Origin: Desertibaculum subflavum
Lineage (GTDB): Bacteria; Pseudomonadota; Alphaproteobacteria; Ferrovibrionales; Ferrovibrionaceae
NCBI GenBank assembly: GCA_003576705.1
Contig: QOZS01000050.1
Location: 1 to 42,471 of the forward strand
Reading direction: 5' to 3'
DNA length: 42,471 nucleotides
Of this stretch, positions 7,879 through 16,649 are shown piece after piece. The translations under genes were made by a program, and so were the position numbers. Every line of letters starts with the position of its first letter. Position 1 is the stretch's first letter. The notes beneath the pieces are model-generated. The model was not told where the DNA came from. It searched no databases and saw only the letters and a program-made list of their open reading frames with translations.

Positions 7879-8832
7879 ATGACCGCGGAACGAAAGCCTT
7901 CGATCACGCTCAAGCTGGCAAGCCCGCGTGGCTTCTGTGCCGGCGTCGATCGCGCCATCCAGATCGTCGAACTGGCACTCGCCAAGTACGGCGCGCCGGT
8001 CTATGTGCGCCACGAGATCGTGCACAACCGCTTCGTGGTAGAGAGCCTGGAGGCCAAGGGCGCGGTGTTCGTCGACGAGCTGGCGGAGGTGCCGGAGGGC
8101 CGTCCGGTGGTGTTTTCGGCCCATGGTGTGCCGAAATCGGTGCCGGACGAAGCGGAGCGGCGGCGGATGTTCTATCTGGACGCCACCTGCCCGCTGGTCT
8201 CCAAGGTGCATCGCGAGGCGGAGCGCCTGCACGAGATCGGCCGGCGCATCGTACTGATCGGCCATGCCGGCCACCCCGAAGTGGTCGGTACCATGGGCCA
8301 GCTGCCGGAGGGCGCGGTCATGCTGGTCGAGCGGGTCGAGGATGTGGCGCGGCTCGACCTCGATTCCGCGGCGCCGCTCGCCTACATCACGCAGACGACG
8401 CTCTCCGTCGACGAGACCGCCGATATCGTCGCCGCCCTGAAGGTGCGATTTCCCGCGATCGAAGGACCGCGCAAGGAGGACATCTGCTATGCGACGACGA
8501 ACCGCCAGGCGGCGGTGAAGAGCTTTGCCGGCGAGGTGGATGCGATCCTGGTGATCGGCGCGCCGAACTCGTCCAACTCGCTTCGCCTGGTCGAGGTGGC
8601 GGAACGTGCGGGTTGCAAGCGCGCCTTTCTGGTGCAGCGCGCCAGCGGCATCGATTGGGCTGCGCTCGAAGGTGCGAGGGCGGTCGGGCTCACCGCCGGC
8701 GCCTCGGCGCCGGAAGTGCTGGTCGACGAGGTTATCGCGGCGTTCCGCGACCGCTTCGACGTCCGGCTCGAAATGCTGGAAACGGTTCGGGAAGACATTC
8801 GTTTCAAGCTGCCGCGGGCGCTCGAGGCGTGA
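7879..8832 (+). CDS. ispH: 4-hydroxy-3-methylbut-2-enyl diphosphate reductase
   Basis: This 317-residue LytB/IspH enzyme performs the last step of the MEP pathway, forming IPP and DMAPP. The three cluster-binding cysteines are visible in PRGFCAGVDRAI, DATCPLVSKVH and EDICYATTNRQ, along with HGVP, GHAGHPEV and the ITQTTLS motif. Length is normal. It is followed after 19 bp by thrB, the usual alphaproteobacterial order. The neighbouring CDGSH gene encodes another Fe-S protein, but on the opposite strand. Confidence 0.98.
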   Translation: MTAERKPSITLKLASPRGFCAGVDRAIQIVELALAKYGAPVYVRHEIVHNRFVVESLEAKGAVFVDELAEVPEGRPVVFSAHGVPKSVPDEAERRRMFYLDATCPLVSKVHREAERLHEIGRRIVLIGHAGHPEVVGTMGQLPEGAVMLVERVEDVARLDLDSAAPLAYITQTTLSVDETADIVAALKVRFPAIEGPRKEDICYATTNRQAAVKSFAGEVDAILVIGAPNSSNSLRLVEVAERAGCKRAFLVQRASGIDWAALEGARAVGLTAGASAPEVLVDEVIAAFRDRFDVRLEMLETVREDIRFKLPRALEA

Positions 8833-8851
8833 GGCGGGGCGGGGGCAACCG

Positions 8852-9814
8852 ATGGCGGTCTATACGGAGATTTCCGACGCCGAGCTCTGCGAGCTGATCG
8901 GCCAGTACGATATCGGCGAGGTGACCGCCTGCAAGGGCATCGCCGAGGGCGTCGAGAATTCCAACTACCTGCTGCGGACCGAGAAGGGGGAGTACATCCT
9001 CACCCTCTACGAGAAGCGCGTGCGCGCGGAGGACCTGCCGTTCTTCCTGGGCCTGCTGGATCACCTGGCCGCCAAGGGCCTTGAATGCCCGGTGCCGATC
9101 CATGGCCGCGACGGCAAGGCTTTGCGCTCGGTGGCGGGCCGCCCCGCCGCCATCGTCAGCTTCCTGGAGGGCGTATGGGTGCGCAATCCCGGTGTCGCGC
9201 ATTGCGGCCAGGTCGGCGAGGCGCTGGCCCGGCTGCATCTGGCGGGCGAGGGCTTCGGCCTCCGCCGCCCCAATGCGCTGTCGCTCGACGGCTGGCGCGG
9301 CCTGGTGGCCGCCAGCCGGGCCGATGCGGGCAAGGTGCGGCCCGGCCTCGGCGAGGAGATCGCGGCCGAGCTTGCCGTGCTGGAGAAGGAGTGGCCTCAG
9401 GGCCTGCCGGCGGGCGTCATCCACGCCGACCTGTTCCGCGACAACGTGTTCTTTCGCGGACCGCGGCTTTCCGGCCTGATCGACTTCTATTTCGCCTGCA
9501 ACGACTTCCTGGCCTATGACATCGCCATCTGCCTGAACGACTGGTGCTTCGAGGCGGATGGCGCCTTCAATCTGACCAAGGGTCGTGCCATGCTGCGCGG
9601 CTACCGGGCGGTGCGGCCGCTCGAAGAAGCGGAGGCAGCGGCTTTGCCGGTGCTGGCACGCGGGGCGGCGTTCCGCTTCCTGCTGACGCGGCTGTACGAT
9701 TGGCTGAACCAGGTGCCCGGTGCGCTGGTGCGGCCCAAGGACCCGGTGGAATACTGGCGGAAGCTGAGTTTCCACCGGGCGGTGACCGGGGCTTCGGCCT
9801 ATGGCTTGGACTGA
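8852..9814 (+). CDS. thrB: Homoserine kinase, APH-fold type
   Basis: This 320-residue aminoglycoside-phosphotransferase-like kinase is of the ThrB type found in Proteobacteria that lack the GHMP form; it makes O-phosphohomoserine for threonine synthesis. The Brenner motif VIHADLFRDNVFF holds the catalytic Asp, and GLIDFYFACNDFLAYDIAI is the metal-binding region. The N-terminal YDIGEVTACKGIAEGVENSN is typical of the subfamily. The ATG at 8852 is chosen over an open frame extending back into ispH. Position directly after ispH is conserved in alphaproteobacteria. Confidence 0.95.
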   Translation: MAVYTEISDAELCELIGQYDIGEVTACKGIAEGVENSNYLLRTEKGEYILTLYEKRVRAEDLPFFLGLLDHLAAKGLECPVPIHGRDGKALRSVAGRPAAIVSFLEGVWVRNPGVAHCGQVGEALARLHLAGEGFGLRRPNALSLDGWRGLVAASRADAGKVRPGLGEEIAAELAVLEKEWPQGLPAGVIHADLFRDNVFFRGPRLSGLIDFYFACNDFLAYDIAICLNDWCFEADGAFNLTKGRAMLRGYRAVRPLEEAEAAALPVLARGAAFRFLLTRLYDWLNQVPGALVRPKDPVEYWRKLSFHRAVTGASAYGLD

Positions 9815-9818
9815 CGAC

Positions 9819-10694
9819 ATGCGGCTCTACTTCGTCATCAGCCTGGTTTTCCTCGCCTTCGCCGCGGCACCCGCGGCGGCGCAGACCGAAACCGTGTTCT
9901 GCCACGATGTCGCCCGCGACATGGTGGTCCGCACCACCGCCTATGACTGCAAGGGCGTCGTGGTCGACGAGGCGGAGGCGGCGCGCATCCGCGAGCGGCG
10001 GGCCGCGCGGGTGCGCCGCGCCATCAAGGAAGAGCCGCCAGCCTATGAGGACACGCGGATCGGCGGCAGCGGCACCGGCTTCTTCGTTGCGGCCGACGGC
10101 ACGCTGCTGACCAACCATCACGTGGTTCGGCAATGCGCCGGCATCACGATCGAGACCGCGGCAGGCAATTCGGGCAAGGCGAAGGTGAGCGCGCTCGACG
10201 AGGCGCGCGATCTCGCGCTGCTGCAGAGCGACATACGGGGCCAGGCGGTGGCGCGGTTCCGCAACGAGCAGACCCTGCGCCGGCCGGAGAGCCTGATCGT
10301 GGTCGGATATCCCAATCGCGGCATGGCGCGCGTGCAACCTATCGCCACGACCGGCGAGTTCGCCGGCTATGGCCCGCCGGCGGGCACCATCCCGCGCTTC
10401 GCCATGCTGGGCGAGGTGCGGCGCGGCAATAGCGGCGGCCCCGTGCTGGACGCGAACGGCCTTGTCGTCGGCGTGGTGTTCGGCAAGCGTGACACGGTCG
10501 CCGCCTCGAAGGCGATGGGCGCGCCGGCCGACGATATCGGCTATGCGATCCCGAGCGGCGTCGCCATCGCCTTCCTCAAGGCGCACGGCGTCAATCCGGC
10601 CGGCGGCTTCCCCGGCGCCACGCCGCTCAACGGTGACGCCGTGTTCCAGACCGCCAAGGGCTTCATCGCCCGGGTGGTGTGCTGGAAGCAGTGA
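9819..10694 (+). CDS. Secreted trypsin-like serine protease
   Basis: This 291-residue protein starts with a cleavable signal (MRLYFVISLVFLAFAAAPAAAQ) followed by a trypsin/DegP-type protease domain. The triad is visible as His in LLTNHHVV, Asp in ARDLALL and Ser in RGNSGGPVLD. No PDZ domain follows, so it is a short periplasmic or secreted protease rather than a full HtrA. Two extra Cys pairs (FCHDV/YDCKG near the N-terminus; QCAG and VVCW) could form disulfides. ATG at 9819 is preferred to 9801 because it begins the signal peptide directly. It ends one base before the convergent lysS stop. Confidence 0.88.
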   Translation: MRLYFVISLVFLAFAAAPAAAQTETVFCHDVARDMVVRTTAYDCKGVVVDEAEAARIRERRAARVRRAIKEEPPAYEDTRIGGSGTGFFVAADGTLLTNHHVVRQCAGITIETAAGNSGKAKVSALDEARDLALLQSDIRGQAVARFRNEQTLRRPESLIVVGYPNRGMARVQPIATTGEFAGYGPPAGTIPRFAMLGEVRRGNSGGPVLDANGLVVGVVFGKRDTVAASKAMGAPADDIGYAIPSGVAIAFLKAHGVNPAGGFPGATPLNGDAVFQTAKGFIARVVCWKQ

Positions 10695-12281
10695 TCAGGC
10701 GGCGAGGCTCTCGCCGGCCAGCACCTTGCGGATCAGGCCCTTGGTCTCCTCGACGCCGTAGAGCGCGATGAACGAGCCCATGCGCGGGCCGGTCTCCTGG
10801 CCCAGCAGCACTTCGTAGAGCGCCTTGAACCAGTCGCGCAGATTGGCGAAGCCGTGCCGCTTGCCGATTTCATAGACTTCGTTCTGCAGCGCTTCCGCAT
10901 CGGCGCCGCCGCCGATCTGTTCCAGCATGGCGAGCAGGTCGGACAGCGCCGCGCGCTCGGTCGCGCCCGGCGCGCGGTAGCGCTTCTGCGGCTTCACGAA
11001 GTCGCGGTAATAGGCGATCGCATAGCCGATCATGCGGTCCAGGATCGGGTTCGCCTGCGGCGTCGCGCCCGGGGCGTAGCGGCGGATGAAGCCCCAGAGG
11101 ATCTCCGGCGCCTCCGCGTTGCAGACGCTCGCGAGGTTGAGCAGCATGCTGAAGGTGACCGGCACCTGCTCGCGCGGCACATGGCCTTCGCCATGGATGT
11201 GCCAGACCGGGTTGGCGAAGCGCTCGGGCCCGTTCTGGCCGTGGAACTTGTCCAGGAAGGTCAGGTAGTCGTCGACGGCGCGCGGGATGACGTCGAAATA
11301 GAGCCGCTTCGCCTGCCTCGGCTTCTGGAACATGTAGAGCGCGAGGCTTTCCGGCGCCGCGTAGGTCAGCCACTCGTCGATGGTGAGGCCGTTGCCCTTC
11401 GACTTCGAGATCTTCTCGCCCTTCTCGTCGAGAAACAGTTCGTAGGTGAAGCCCTCGGGCGGCGTCGCGTCGAGGATGCGGGCGATCTGGCTCGACAGCT
11501 TCACGCTGTCGATCAGGTCCTTGCCCGACATCTCGTAATCGACGCCGAGCGCGGCCCAGCGCATCGCCCAATCGCACTTCCATTGCAGCTTGCAATGGCC
11601 GCCGGTGACCGGCACCTCGATCTCGTCGCCGTCGTCGTCGCGGTAAGTGATGGTGCCCTTGGCCGCGTCGGTGGCGATGACCGGCGCCTGCAGCACGCGG
11701 CCGGTCTTGGCGCAGATCGGCAGGAAGGGCGAGTAGGTGGCGGCGCGCTCGGCCCTGAGGCTCGGCAGCATCACCGCCATCACCTTCTCGTAGTGCTGCA
11801 GCACGGAAAGCAGCGCCGCGTCGAAGCGGCCGGAGCTGTACCAGTCGGTCGCGCTCTGGAACTCGTATTCGAAACCGAAGCGGTCGAGGAAGGCGCACAG
11901 CCTGGCGTTGTTGTGATGGCCGAAGCTCTCATGCGTGCCGAACGGGTCCGGCACTTTCGTCAGCGGCTTGCCCAGATGCTCGCGCAGCATCGCCTGGTTC
12001 GGCACGTTGTCCGGGACCTTGCGCAGGCCGTCGAGATCGTCGGAGAAGGCGAACAGGCGGGCCGGCAGGTCGGACAGCTCGCGGAAGGCGCGGCGCACCA
12101 TGCTGGTGCGCGCCACCTCGCCGAAGGTGCCGAGATGCGGCAGGCCGGACGGGCCGTAGCCGGTCTCGAACAGCACATAGCCCTTGGCCGGCGGCGCCTT
12201 GGCGAAGCGCTGGACCAGCTTCTCGGCCTCCTGGAACGGCCAGGCATTGCTGGCCAGCAATAGGTCGCGGTCGTGGTTCAT
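10695..12281 (-). CDS. lysS: Class I lysyl-tRNA synthetase
   Basis: This 528-residue enzyme of the class I (archaeal-type) LysRS family charges tRNA-Lys. The HIGH-type signature is GPSGLPHLGTFGEVAR near residue 45 and the KMSKS-type loop is KISKSKGNG near residue 295. WKCDWAMRWAALGVDYEMSGKDL is also typical. LysRS1 instead of the class II enzyme is a known trait of most alphaproteobacteria. ATG at 12281. The gene stands alone between a convergent protease and a codirectional FAD enzyme 81 bp upstream. Confidence 0.97.
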   Translation of the reverse strand: MNHDRDLLLASNAWPFQEAEKLVQRFAKAPPAKGYVLFETGYGPSGLPHLGTFGEVARTSMVRRAFRELSDLPARLFAFSDDLDGLRKVPDNVPNQAMLREHLGKPLTKVPDPFGTHESFGHHNNARLCAFLDRFGFEYEFQSATDWYSSGRFDAALLSVLQHYEKVMAVMLPSLRAERAATYSPFLPICAKTGRVLQAPVIATDAAKGTITYRDDDGDEIEVPVTGGHCKLQWKCDWAMRWAALGVDYEMSGKDLIDSVKLSSQIARILDATPPEGFTYELFLDEKGEKISKSKGNGLTIDEWLTYAAPESLALYMFQKPRQAKRLYFDVIPRAVDDYLTFLDKFHGQNGPERFANPVWHIHGEGHVPREQVPVTFSMLLNLASVCNAEAPEILWGFIRRYAPGATPQANPILDRMIGYAIAYYRDFVKPQKRYRAPGATERAALSDLLAMLEQIGGGADAEALQNEVYEIGKRHGFANLRDWFKALYEVLLGQETGPRMGSFIALYGVEETKGLIRKVLAGESLAA

Positions 12282-12362
12282 GCGGGCAAACTAGCGGCTC
12301 GGCATGCCGCGGGCGAGGGCAGAAATCGCCCAGATCCAAGCCTTTCGGCCCAGGGGGCTCGC

Positions 12363-13781
12363 TCAGACCACCTTGCCGGGATTCATGATCCGCTTCGGAT
12401 CCAGCGCCGATTTGAGCGTGCGCATCAGGTCGATCTCGACGGCCGACTTGTAGTGGGTGATCTCCTCGCGCTTCATGCGGCCAAGGCCGTGCTCGGCCGA
12501 GATCGAGCCGCCGAGCTCGTGCGCGATGCCGTGCACGATGTCGGACACCTTGTCCCACTGCTCGAGGAACCACTGCTTGTCGGCGTCGGGCGGCTGGCTC
12601 GGGTTGAAGTGGACGTTGCCGTCGCCGATATGGCCGAAGGCGACGATGCGGGTGCCGGGGACAACCGCCTCGACCTCGCGCGTCGCCCGCTCGATGAAAT
12701 CGGCGATCAGCGAGACCGGCACCGAGATGTCGTGCTTGATCGAGCCGCCCTCGGGGCGCTGGGCATCCGACATGCTCTCGCGGAGCCGCCAGAAATCCTT
12801 CGCCTGCTGCTCGCTCTCGGCGAGTACGGCGTCGAGCACGAGGCCCTGCTCCAGGCCTTCGGCCAGCACCGCTTCCATGGTGGCGCGGAGTTCGTTGCCG
12901 GCCCGGCCCGAGGTCATCTCCATCAGCACGCACCACTTGTGTCGCTCGGCCAGCGGGTCGCGGGTGCCGGGGGTGTGCTTCAGCACGAAATCGATGCCGA
13001 TGCGGGGCAGCAGCTCGAAGCTCGAGACCTGGCCGCCGGATTCGCGCTTGGCGATGCCGAGCAACGCCACTGCGGCATGCACGTCGCGCACGGCGACGAA
13101 GGCGGTCGCGGTCACCGCCGGTCCCGGATAGAGCTTCAGCACCGCGGCGGTGATGATGCCGAGCGTGCCCTCGGCGCCGATGAAGATCTGCTTCAGGTCG
13201 TAGCCAGTGTTGTCCTTGCGCAGGCCCCTGAGCCCGTTCCAGATCCGCCCGTCCGGCAGCACCACCTCGATGCCCAGCACCAGCTCGCGCATGTTGCCGT
13301 AGCGCAGCACCGCGTTGCCGCCGGCATTGGTGGCGAGATTGCCGCCGATGGTGCAGGTGCCTTCCGAGGCGATGCGGAGCGGGAACATGCGCCCCCGGGC
13401 CTCGGCGGCGTCGTGCACAGCGGTGAGGGGGCAGCCGGCCTCGACCGTGATGGTGTCGTTCTCCAGGTCGATGGCGCGCACCGCGCGCATGCGGGTCAGC
13501 GACAGTACGATCTCGTCGCCGCCCTCGAACGGCACGCTGCCGCCGACCAGGCCCGTGTTGCCGCCCTGGGGCACGATCTTGGTGCCGCTTTCCGCACAGA
13601 TACGGACGATCTCGGCGACGCGCTCGGTCGTGTCGGGGCGCAGCACCAGCGCCGCCCGGCCGGTATAGAGGCCGCGCGGCTCGGTCAGATACGGCGCCAT
13701 GTCGGCCGGATCGTCGATCGACCCGTTCGGGCCGGCCGCCGCCTTGAGGCGGGCGAGCGTCAGGTCGGGGATCGCGTTCAT
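12363..13781 (-). CDS. FAD-binding D-2-hydroxyacid dehydrogenase (GlcD/D2HGDH type)
   Basis: This 472-residue flavoprotein is of the vanillyl-alcohol-oxidase fold. The FAD-binding PCMH domain shows VPQGGNTGLVGGSVP, SEGTCTIGGNLATNAGG and GAEGTLGIITAAVLKL. The C-terminal cap has the metal/substrate motif AFGHIGDGNVHFN and the ending SAEHGLGRMKREEI...IMNPGKV. It probably oxidises a D-2-hydroxyacid (D-lactate, D-2-hydroxyglutarate or glycolate), passing electrons to a quinone or flavoprotein; the exact substrate cannot be told. It is 31 bp downstream of the M20 peptidase homologue's stop on the opposite reading order (13813), so no clear pathway link is visible. Confidence 0.9.
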   Translation of the reverse strand: MNAIPDLTLARLKAAAGPNGSIDDPADMAPYLTEPRGLYTGRAALVLRPDTTERVAEIVRICAESGTKIVPQGGNTGLVGGSVPFEGGDEIVLSLTRMRAVRAIDLENDTITVEAGCPLTAVHDAAEARGRMFPLRIASEGTCTIGGNLATNAGGNAVLRYGNMRELVLGIEVVLPDGRIWNGLRGLRKDNTGYDLKQIFIGAEGTLGIITAAVLKLYPGPAVTATAFVAVRDVHAAVALLGIAKRESGGQVSSFELLPRIGIDFVLKHTPGTRDPLAERHKWCVLMEMTSGRAGNELRATMEAVLAEGLEQGLVLDAVLAESEQQAKDFWRLRESMSDAQRPEGGSIKHDISVPVSLIADFIERATREVEAVVPGTRIVAFGHIGDGNVHFNPSQPPDADKQWFLEQWDKVSDIVHGIAHELGGSISAEHGLGRMKREEITHYKSAVEIDLMRTLKSALDPKRIMNPGKVV

Positions 13782-13812
13782 CGGGTCGACATGGTTCGGG
13801 GCGGCGCGGCCG

Positions 13813-14991
13813 TCAATCGCGGGCGGCGGGCTTCAATCGGGTCTCGACCAGGCGGGCGAAGAAGGTCGAGCCGAGCGGTAGGATCCGGTCGTTGAAATCG
13901 TATTTCGGATTGTGCACCTCGCAGCCGCCCTCGACGCCGCCCTGGCCGATGAAGACGAAGGCGCCGGGGCAGGCGTTCAGCATGTAGGAGAAATCCTCCG
14001 ACGCCATCACCATCGGGCCGTTGCGGTCGACATTCTCCTCGCCGACGATGCCGGCGGCGATGTCGGCGGCGAAGCGCGCCTCGTCGTGGTTGTTGACCAG
14101 CGGCGGATAGCTGAAGCGCACCTTCGGCTCGACCTCGGCGCCGAGACCCTCGGCGATGCCGCGCGAGATGCGCTCGATATTGGCCTTCATGAGCTCCATG
14201 ACCTCCATCTTGAAGGCCCGGATGGTGCCGCGCAGCACGGCGCTCTCGGGGATCACGTTGTAGGCGTCGCCGGCATGCATCTGCGTGACGCTGATCACCG
14301 CGGTGTCGTGCGGGCTGACATTGCGGGCGACGATCGATTGCAGCGCGGTGATGATGTGGCCGCCGACCACGACCGGATCGATGCCGCTCTCGGGCCGCGC
14401 GCCATGCGCGCCCTTGCCGGTGATCTTTATGTCGAACATGCCGGCCGCCGCCATCTGCGGCCCGCCGCGCACGGCGAAATGCCCGGCCGGCACGCTCGGC
14501 CGGTTGTGCATGCCGAACACCGCCTCGCAGGGAAATTTCTGGAACAGGCCCTCGTCGACCATCACCTTGCCGCCGCCGCCGCCTTCCTCGGCCGGCTGGA
14601 AGAAGAAGTGCACGGCGCCCTCGAAGTTGCGCGTCTCGGCGAGGTACTTCGCGGCGCCGAGCAACATCGTCGTGTGGCCGTCATGGCCGCAGGCATGCAT
14701 GCGCCCCTTGTTCTGCGAGCGATGCTCGAAATCGTTCAGCTCGTCCATCGGCAGGCAATCCATGTCGGCGCGGAGCCCGACGGCGCGCGGGCTGTTGCCG
14801 ACCCGGATGGTGCCGACCACGCCGGTCTTGGCGATGCCGGTGACCACCTCGCAGCCGAAGGATTTCAGCTTCTCGGCCACCACGGCGCTGGTCCGCGTCT
14901 CCTCGAAGCCGAGCTCCGGATGAGCATGAATGTCGCGCCGCCAGGTGGTCAGGTCGGCGTGGAAGGCGGCGATCCGAGGCTCGATCTTCAT
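13813..14991 (-). CDS. M20 amidohydrolase (hippurate hydrolase-like)
   Basis: This 392-residue M20D metallo-amidohydrolase has the motifs LRADMDCLPMDE, HACGHDGHTTMLLGAA and FQPAEEGGGGG, which carry the dinuclear metal ligands, and a dimerisation domain beginning GKGAHGARPESGIDP. Family members cleave N-acyl amino acids (hippurate, IAA conjugates). Start ATG 14991 gives MKIEPRIAAFHADL and normal length; the frame stays open to 15258 but that extension overlaps the divergent DUF3237 gene. The 5' flank lacks a good ribosome-binding site; the purine-rich stretch there lies on the other strand. Confidence 0.92.
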   Translation of the reverse strand: MKIEPRIAAFHADLTTWRRDIHAHPELGFEETRTSAVVAEKLKSFGCEVVTGIAKTGVVGTIRVGNSPRAVGLRADMDCLPMDELNDFEHRSQNKGRMHACGHDGHTTMLLGAAKYLAETRNFEGAVHFFFQPAEEGGGGGKVMVDEGLFQKFPCEAVFGMHNRPSVPAGHFAVRGGPQMAAAGMFDIKITGKGAHGARPESGIDPVVVGGHIITALQSIVARNVSPHDTAVISVTQMHAGDAYNVIPESAVLRGTIRAFKMEVMELMKANIERISRGIAEGLGAEVEPKVRFSYPPLVNNHDEARFAADIAAGIVGEENVDRNGPMVMASEDFSYMLNACPGAFVFIGQGGVEGGCEVHNPKYDFNDRILPLGSTFFARLVETRLKPAARD

Positions 14992-15073
14992 AGGAGGATT
15001 TCCGTGCCAAAATGGAGGCCACATTGAACAGGCCGGCCGCCTTGCCGGCAAGTCGCGTACGGGGAGGGGAGGC

Positions 15074-15517
15074 ATGCTGGAATTGCTGTTCGAGCTGGAG
15101 GCGCGGGTCGGGCCGCCGCAGAGCCTGGGCGCGACGCCGATGGGGGAGCGCCGCCTGGTGCCGATCCTGGGCGGGCATTTCCGCGGCCGGCTGACCGGCA
15201 AGGTGCTGCCCGGCGGGGCCGACTGGCAGATCCTGCGGAGCGACGGCTTCGCCGACATCGATGCCCGCTATCAGCTCGAAACCGATGACGGCCATCGCAT
15301 CGAGGTCAGGAGCCGCGGTCTCCGCCACGGCCCGCCGGACGTCATCGCGCGGCTCGCGGCCGGTGAGCCGGTGCCGCGCGACGCCTATTATTTCCGCACC
15401 GCGATGCGGTTCGAGACGGCGGCGCCGGCGCTCGATTGGCTAAAGCTCACTCTGGCCGTCGCGCAGGGCGAGCGGCGGCTCGATGCGGTGCATCTCGCCG
15501 TGCACGCGGTCAAATGA
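15074..15517 (+). CDS. DUF3237 (UPF0311) family protein
   Basis: This 147-residue protein matches the DUF3237 pattern: LELLFELEARVGPPQSLG, RRLVPILGGHFRGRLTGKVLPGGADWQ, DARYQLETDDG and PRDAYYFRTAMRFETAAP. The family is a small beta-barrel of unknown biochemical role, often next to catabolic genes. ATG at 15074 follows a strong GGGGAGGGGAGG; the open frame upstream (to 14930) is not conserved in character. Its TGA overlaps the next gene as ATGA, making it the first gene of the chromate-transporter group. Confidence 0.88.
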   Translation: MLELLFELEARVGPPQSLGATPMGERRLVPILGGHFRGRLTGKVLPGGADWQILRSDGFADIDARYQLETDDGHRIEVRSRGLRHGPPDVIARLAAGEPVPRDAYYFRTAMRFETAAPALDWLKLTLAVAQGERRLDAVHLAVHAVK

Positions 15518-16059
15518 GCGGCGCGCGCCCGCCGCCGGGTCATGGCGAGCTGTTCCTCGGCTTCGCCAAGATGGGGCTGTCCGGCTTCGGCGGCGTGCTC
15601 GCTTTCGCCCGCCAGATCATGGTGGAGGAGCGCAAATGGCTCGACGACCGCGAATTTGCCGAGATGCTGGCGCTCGGCCAGATCCTGCCCGGGCCGAACG
15701 TGGTGAACCTCTCGGTCTTCGTCGGCGCGCGGTTCCGCGGGCCGAGCGGGGCCTTGGCATCGCTCGGCGGTATCCTGCTGCCGCCGGTCTGCGTGATCGC
15801 GCTGGTCGCGCTGGTCTATGACGCGATCGGCAGCCACCCGCTGGTGCAGAGCGCGATCGGCGCCGTCGCCATGGCGGCGGCCGGGCTGATCGTCGCCATG
15901 GGGGCGAAGATCGTCGCGCGGCTGCCCTGGCGCTGGCCCTTGGCGCTGGTCGCCGCGGCCGCCTTCGCCGGAGTCGCGGTGTTCGGCCTGAAGTTGGTCT
16001 GGATCGTGCTGGCGCTGGCGCCTGTCGGCGTGGCGATCGCCTGGATGCAGGCGGAATGA
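15514..16059 (+). CDS. Short-chain CHR-family chromate transporter, first half
   Basis: This 181-residue membrane protein of about five to six helices corresponds to one CHR domain. Marks are FLGFAKMGLSGFGGVLAFARQ, the VEERKWLDDREFAEMLALGQILPGPNVVNLSVFVG block and GILLPPVCVIAL. Short-chain CHR proteins work as pairs encoded by adjacent genes, together equal to one ChrA antiporter; chromate is the model substrate but the native anion may differ. ATGA overlaps join it to both neighbours (15514 and 16056). Confidence 0.92.
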   Translation: MSGARPPPGHGELFLGFAKMGLSGFGGVLAFARQIMVEERKWLDDREFAEMLALGQILPGPNVVNLSVFVGARFRGPSGALASLGGILLPPVCVIALVALVYDAIGSHPLVQSAIGAVAMAAAGLIVAMGAKIVARLPWRWPLALVAAAAFAGVAVFGLKLVWIVLALAPVGVAIAWMQAE

Positions 16060-16589
16060 ACCCGTCCGACCGGCTGATCGATCTCGCCGAGGTCTTCGCC
16101 GTGCTGTCGCTGATCGCCATCGGCGGCGCCAATGCGGTGCTGCCCGACATGCACCGCCAAGTGGTCGAGGTGCATGACTGGATGAGCGGCCAGGAGCTGG
16201 CGCGGCTGTTCGCCGTCGCTCAGGCCTCGCCGGGGCCGAACATGCTGGTGGTGGCGCTGATCGGCTGGCACGTCGCGGGCCCGCTCGGCCTGCTCACCGC
16301 CACCATCGCGATGTGCGGTCCGTCCAGCCTGCTGGCCTACCTGGCCGGCCATCTGCGCGAGCGGCTGTCGGGTGCGCGGCTGGTGCGGGCGGCCCAGGCC
16401 GGCATGGTGCCGGTCGCGGTCGGCCTGGTGATCGCGAGCGGCGTCATCATGGCCGATGCCGCCTTCACCCAGGCCGGCGACCTGCTGATCTTCGTCGCGG
16501 CGGCGGTGGTGGCGACGGCGACCCGGCTCAATCCGCTCTGGATCCTGGCGACGGCCGCTTTGGTGGGACTGGTGATGGCATTCGTTTGA
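16056..16589 (+). CDS. Short-chain CHR-family chromate transporter, second half
   Basis: This 177-residue partner of the preceding gene has the equivalent block HRQVVEVHDWMSGQELARLF, AQASPGPNMLVVALIGW and several hydrophobic helices. The PGP motif is conserved in both halves. Its start overlaps the first half's stop as ATGA, indicating coupled synthesis of a heterodimer. The AhpD-like gene follows after 60 bp. Confidence 0.92.
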   Translation: MNPSDRLIDLAEVFAVLSLIAIGGANAVLPDMHRQVVEVHDWMSGQELARLFAVAQASPGPNMLVVALIGWHVAGPLGLLTATIAMCGPSSLLAYLAGHLRERLSGARLVRAAQAGMVPVAVGLVIASGVIMADAAFTQAGDLLIFVAAAVVATATRLNPLWILATAALVGLVMAFV

Positions 16590-16649
16590 CGGCGGCTTGC
16601 CTTGCGTGTTGGTCCCGTGGATGCTCGCGCCAGAATAAGGGGGGGATGG

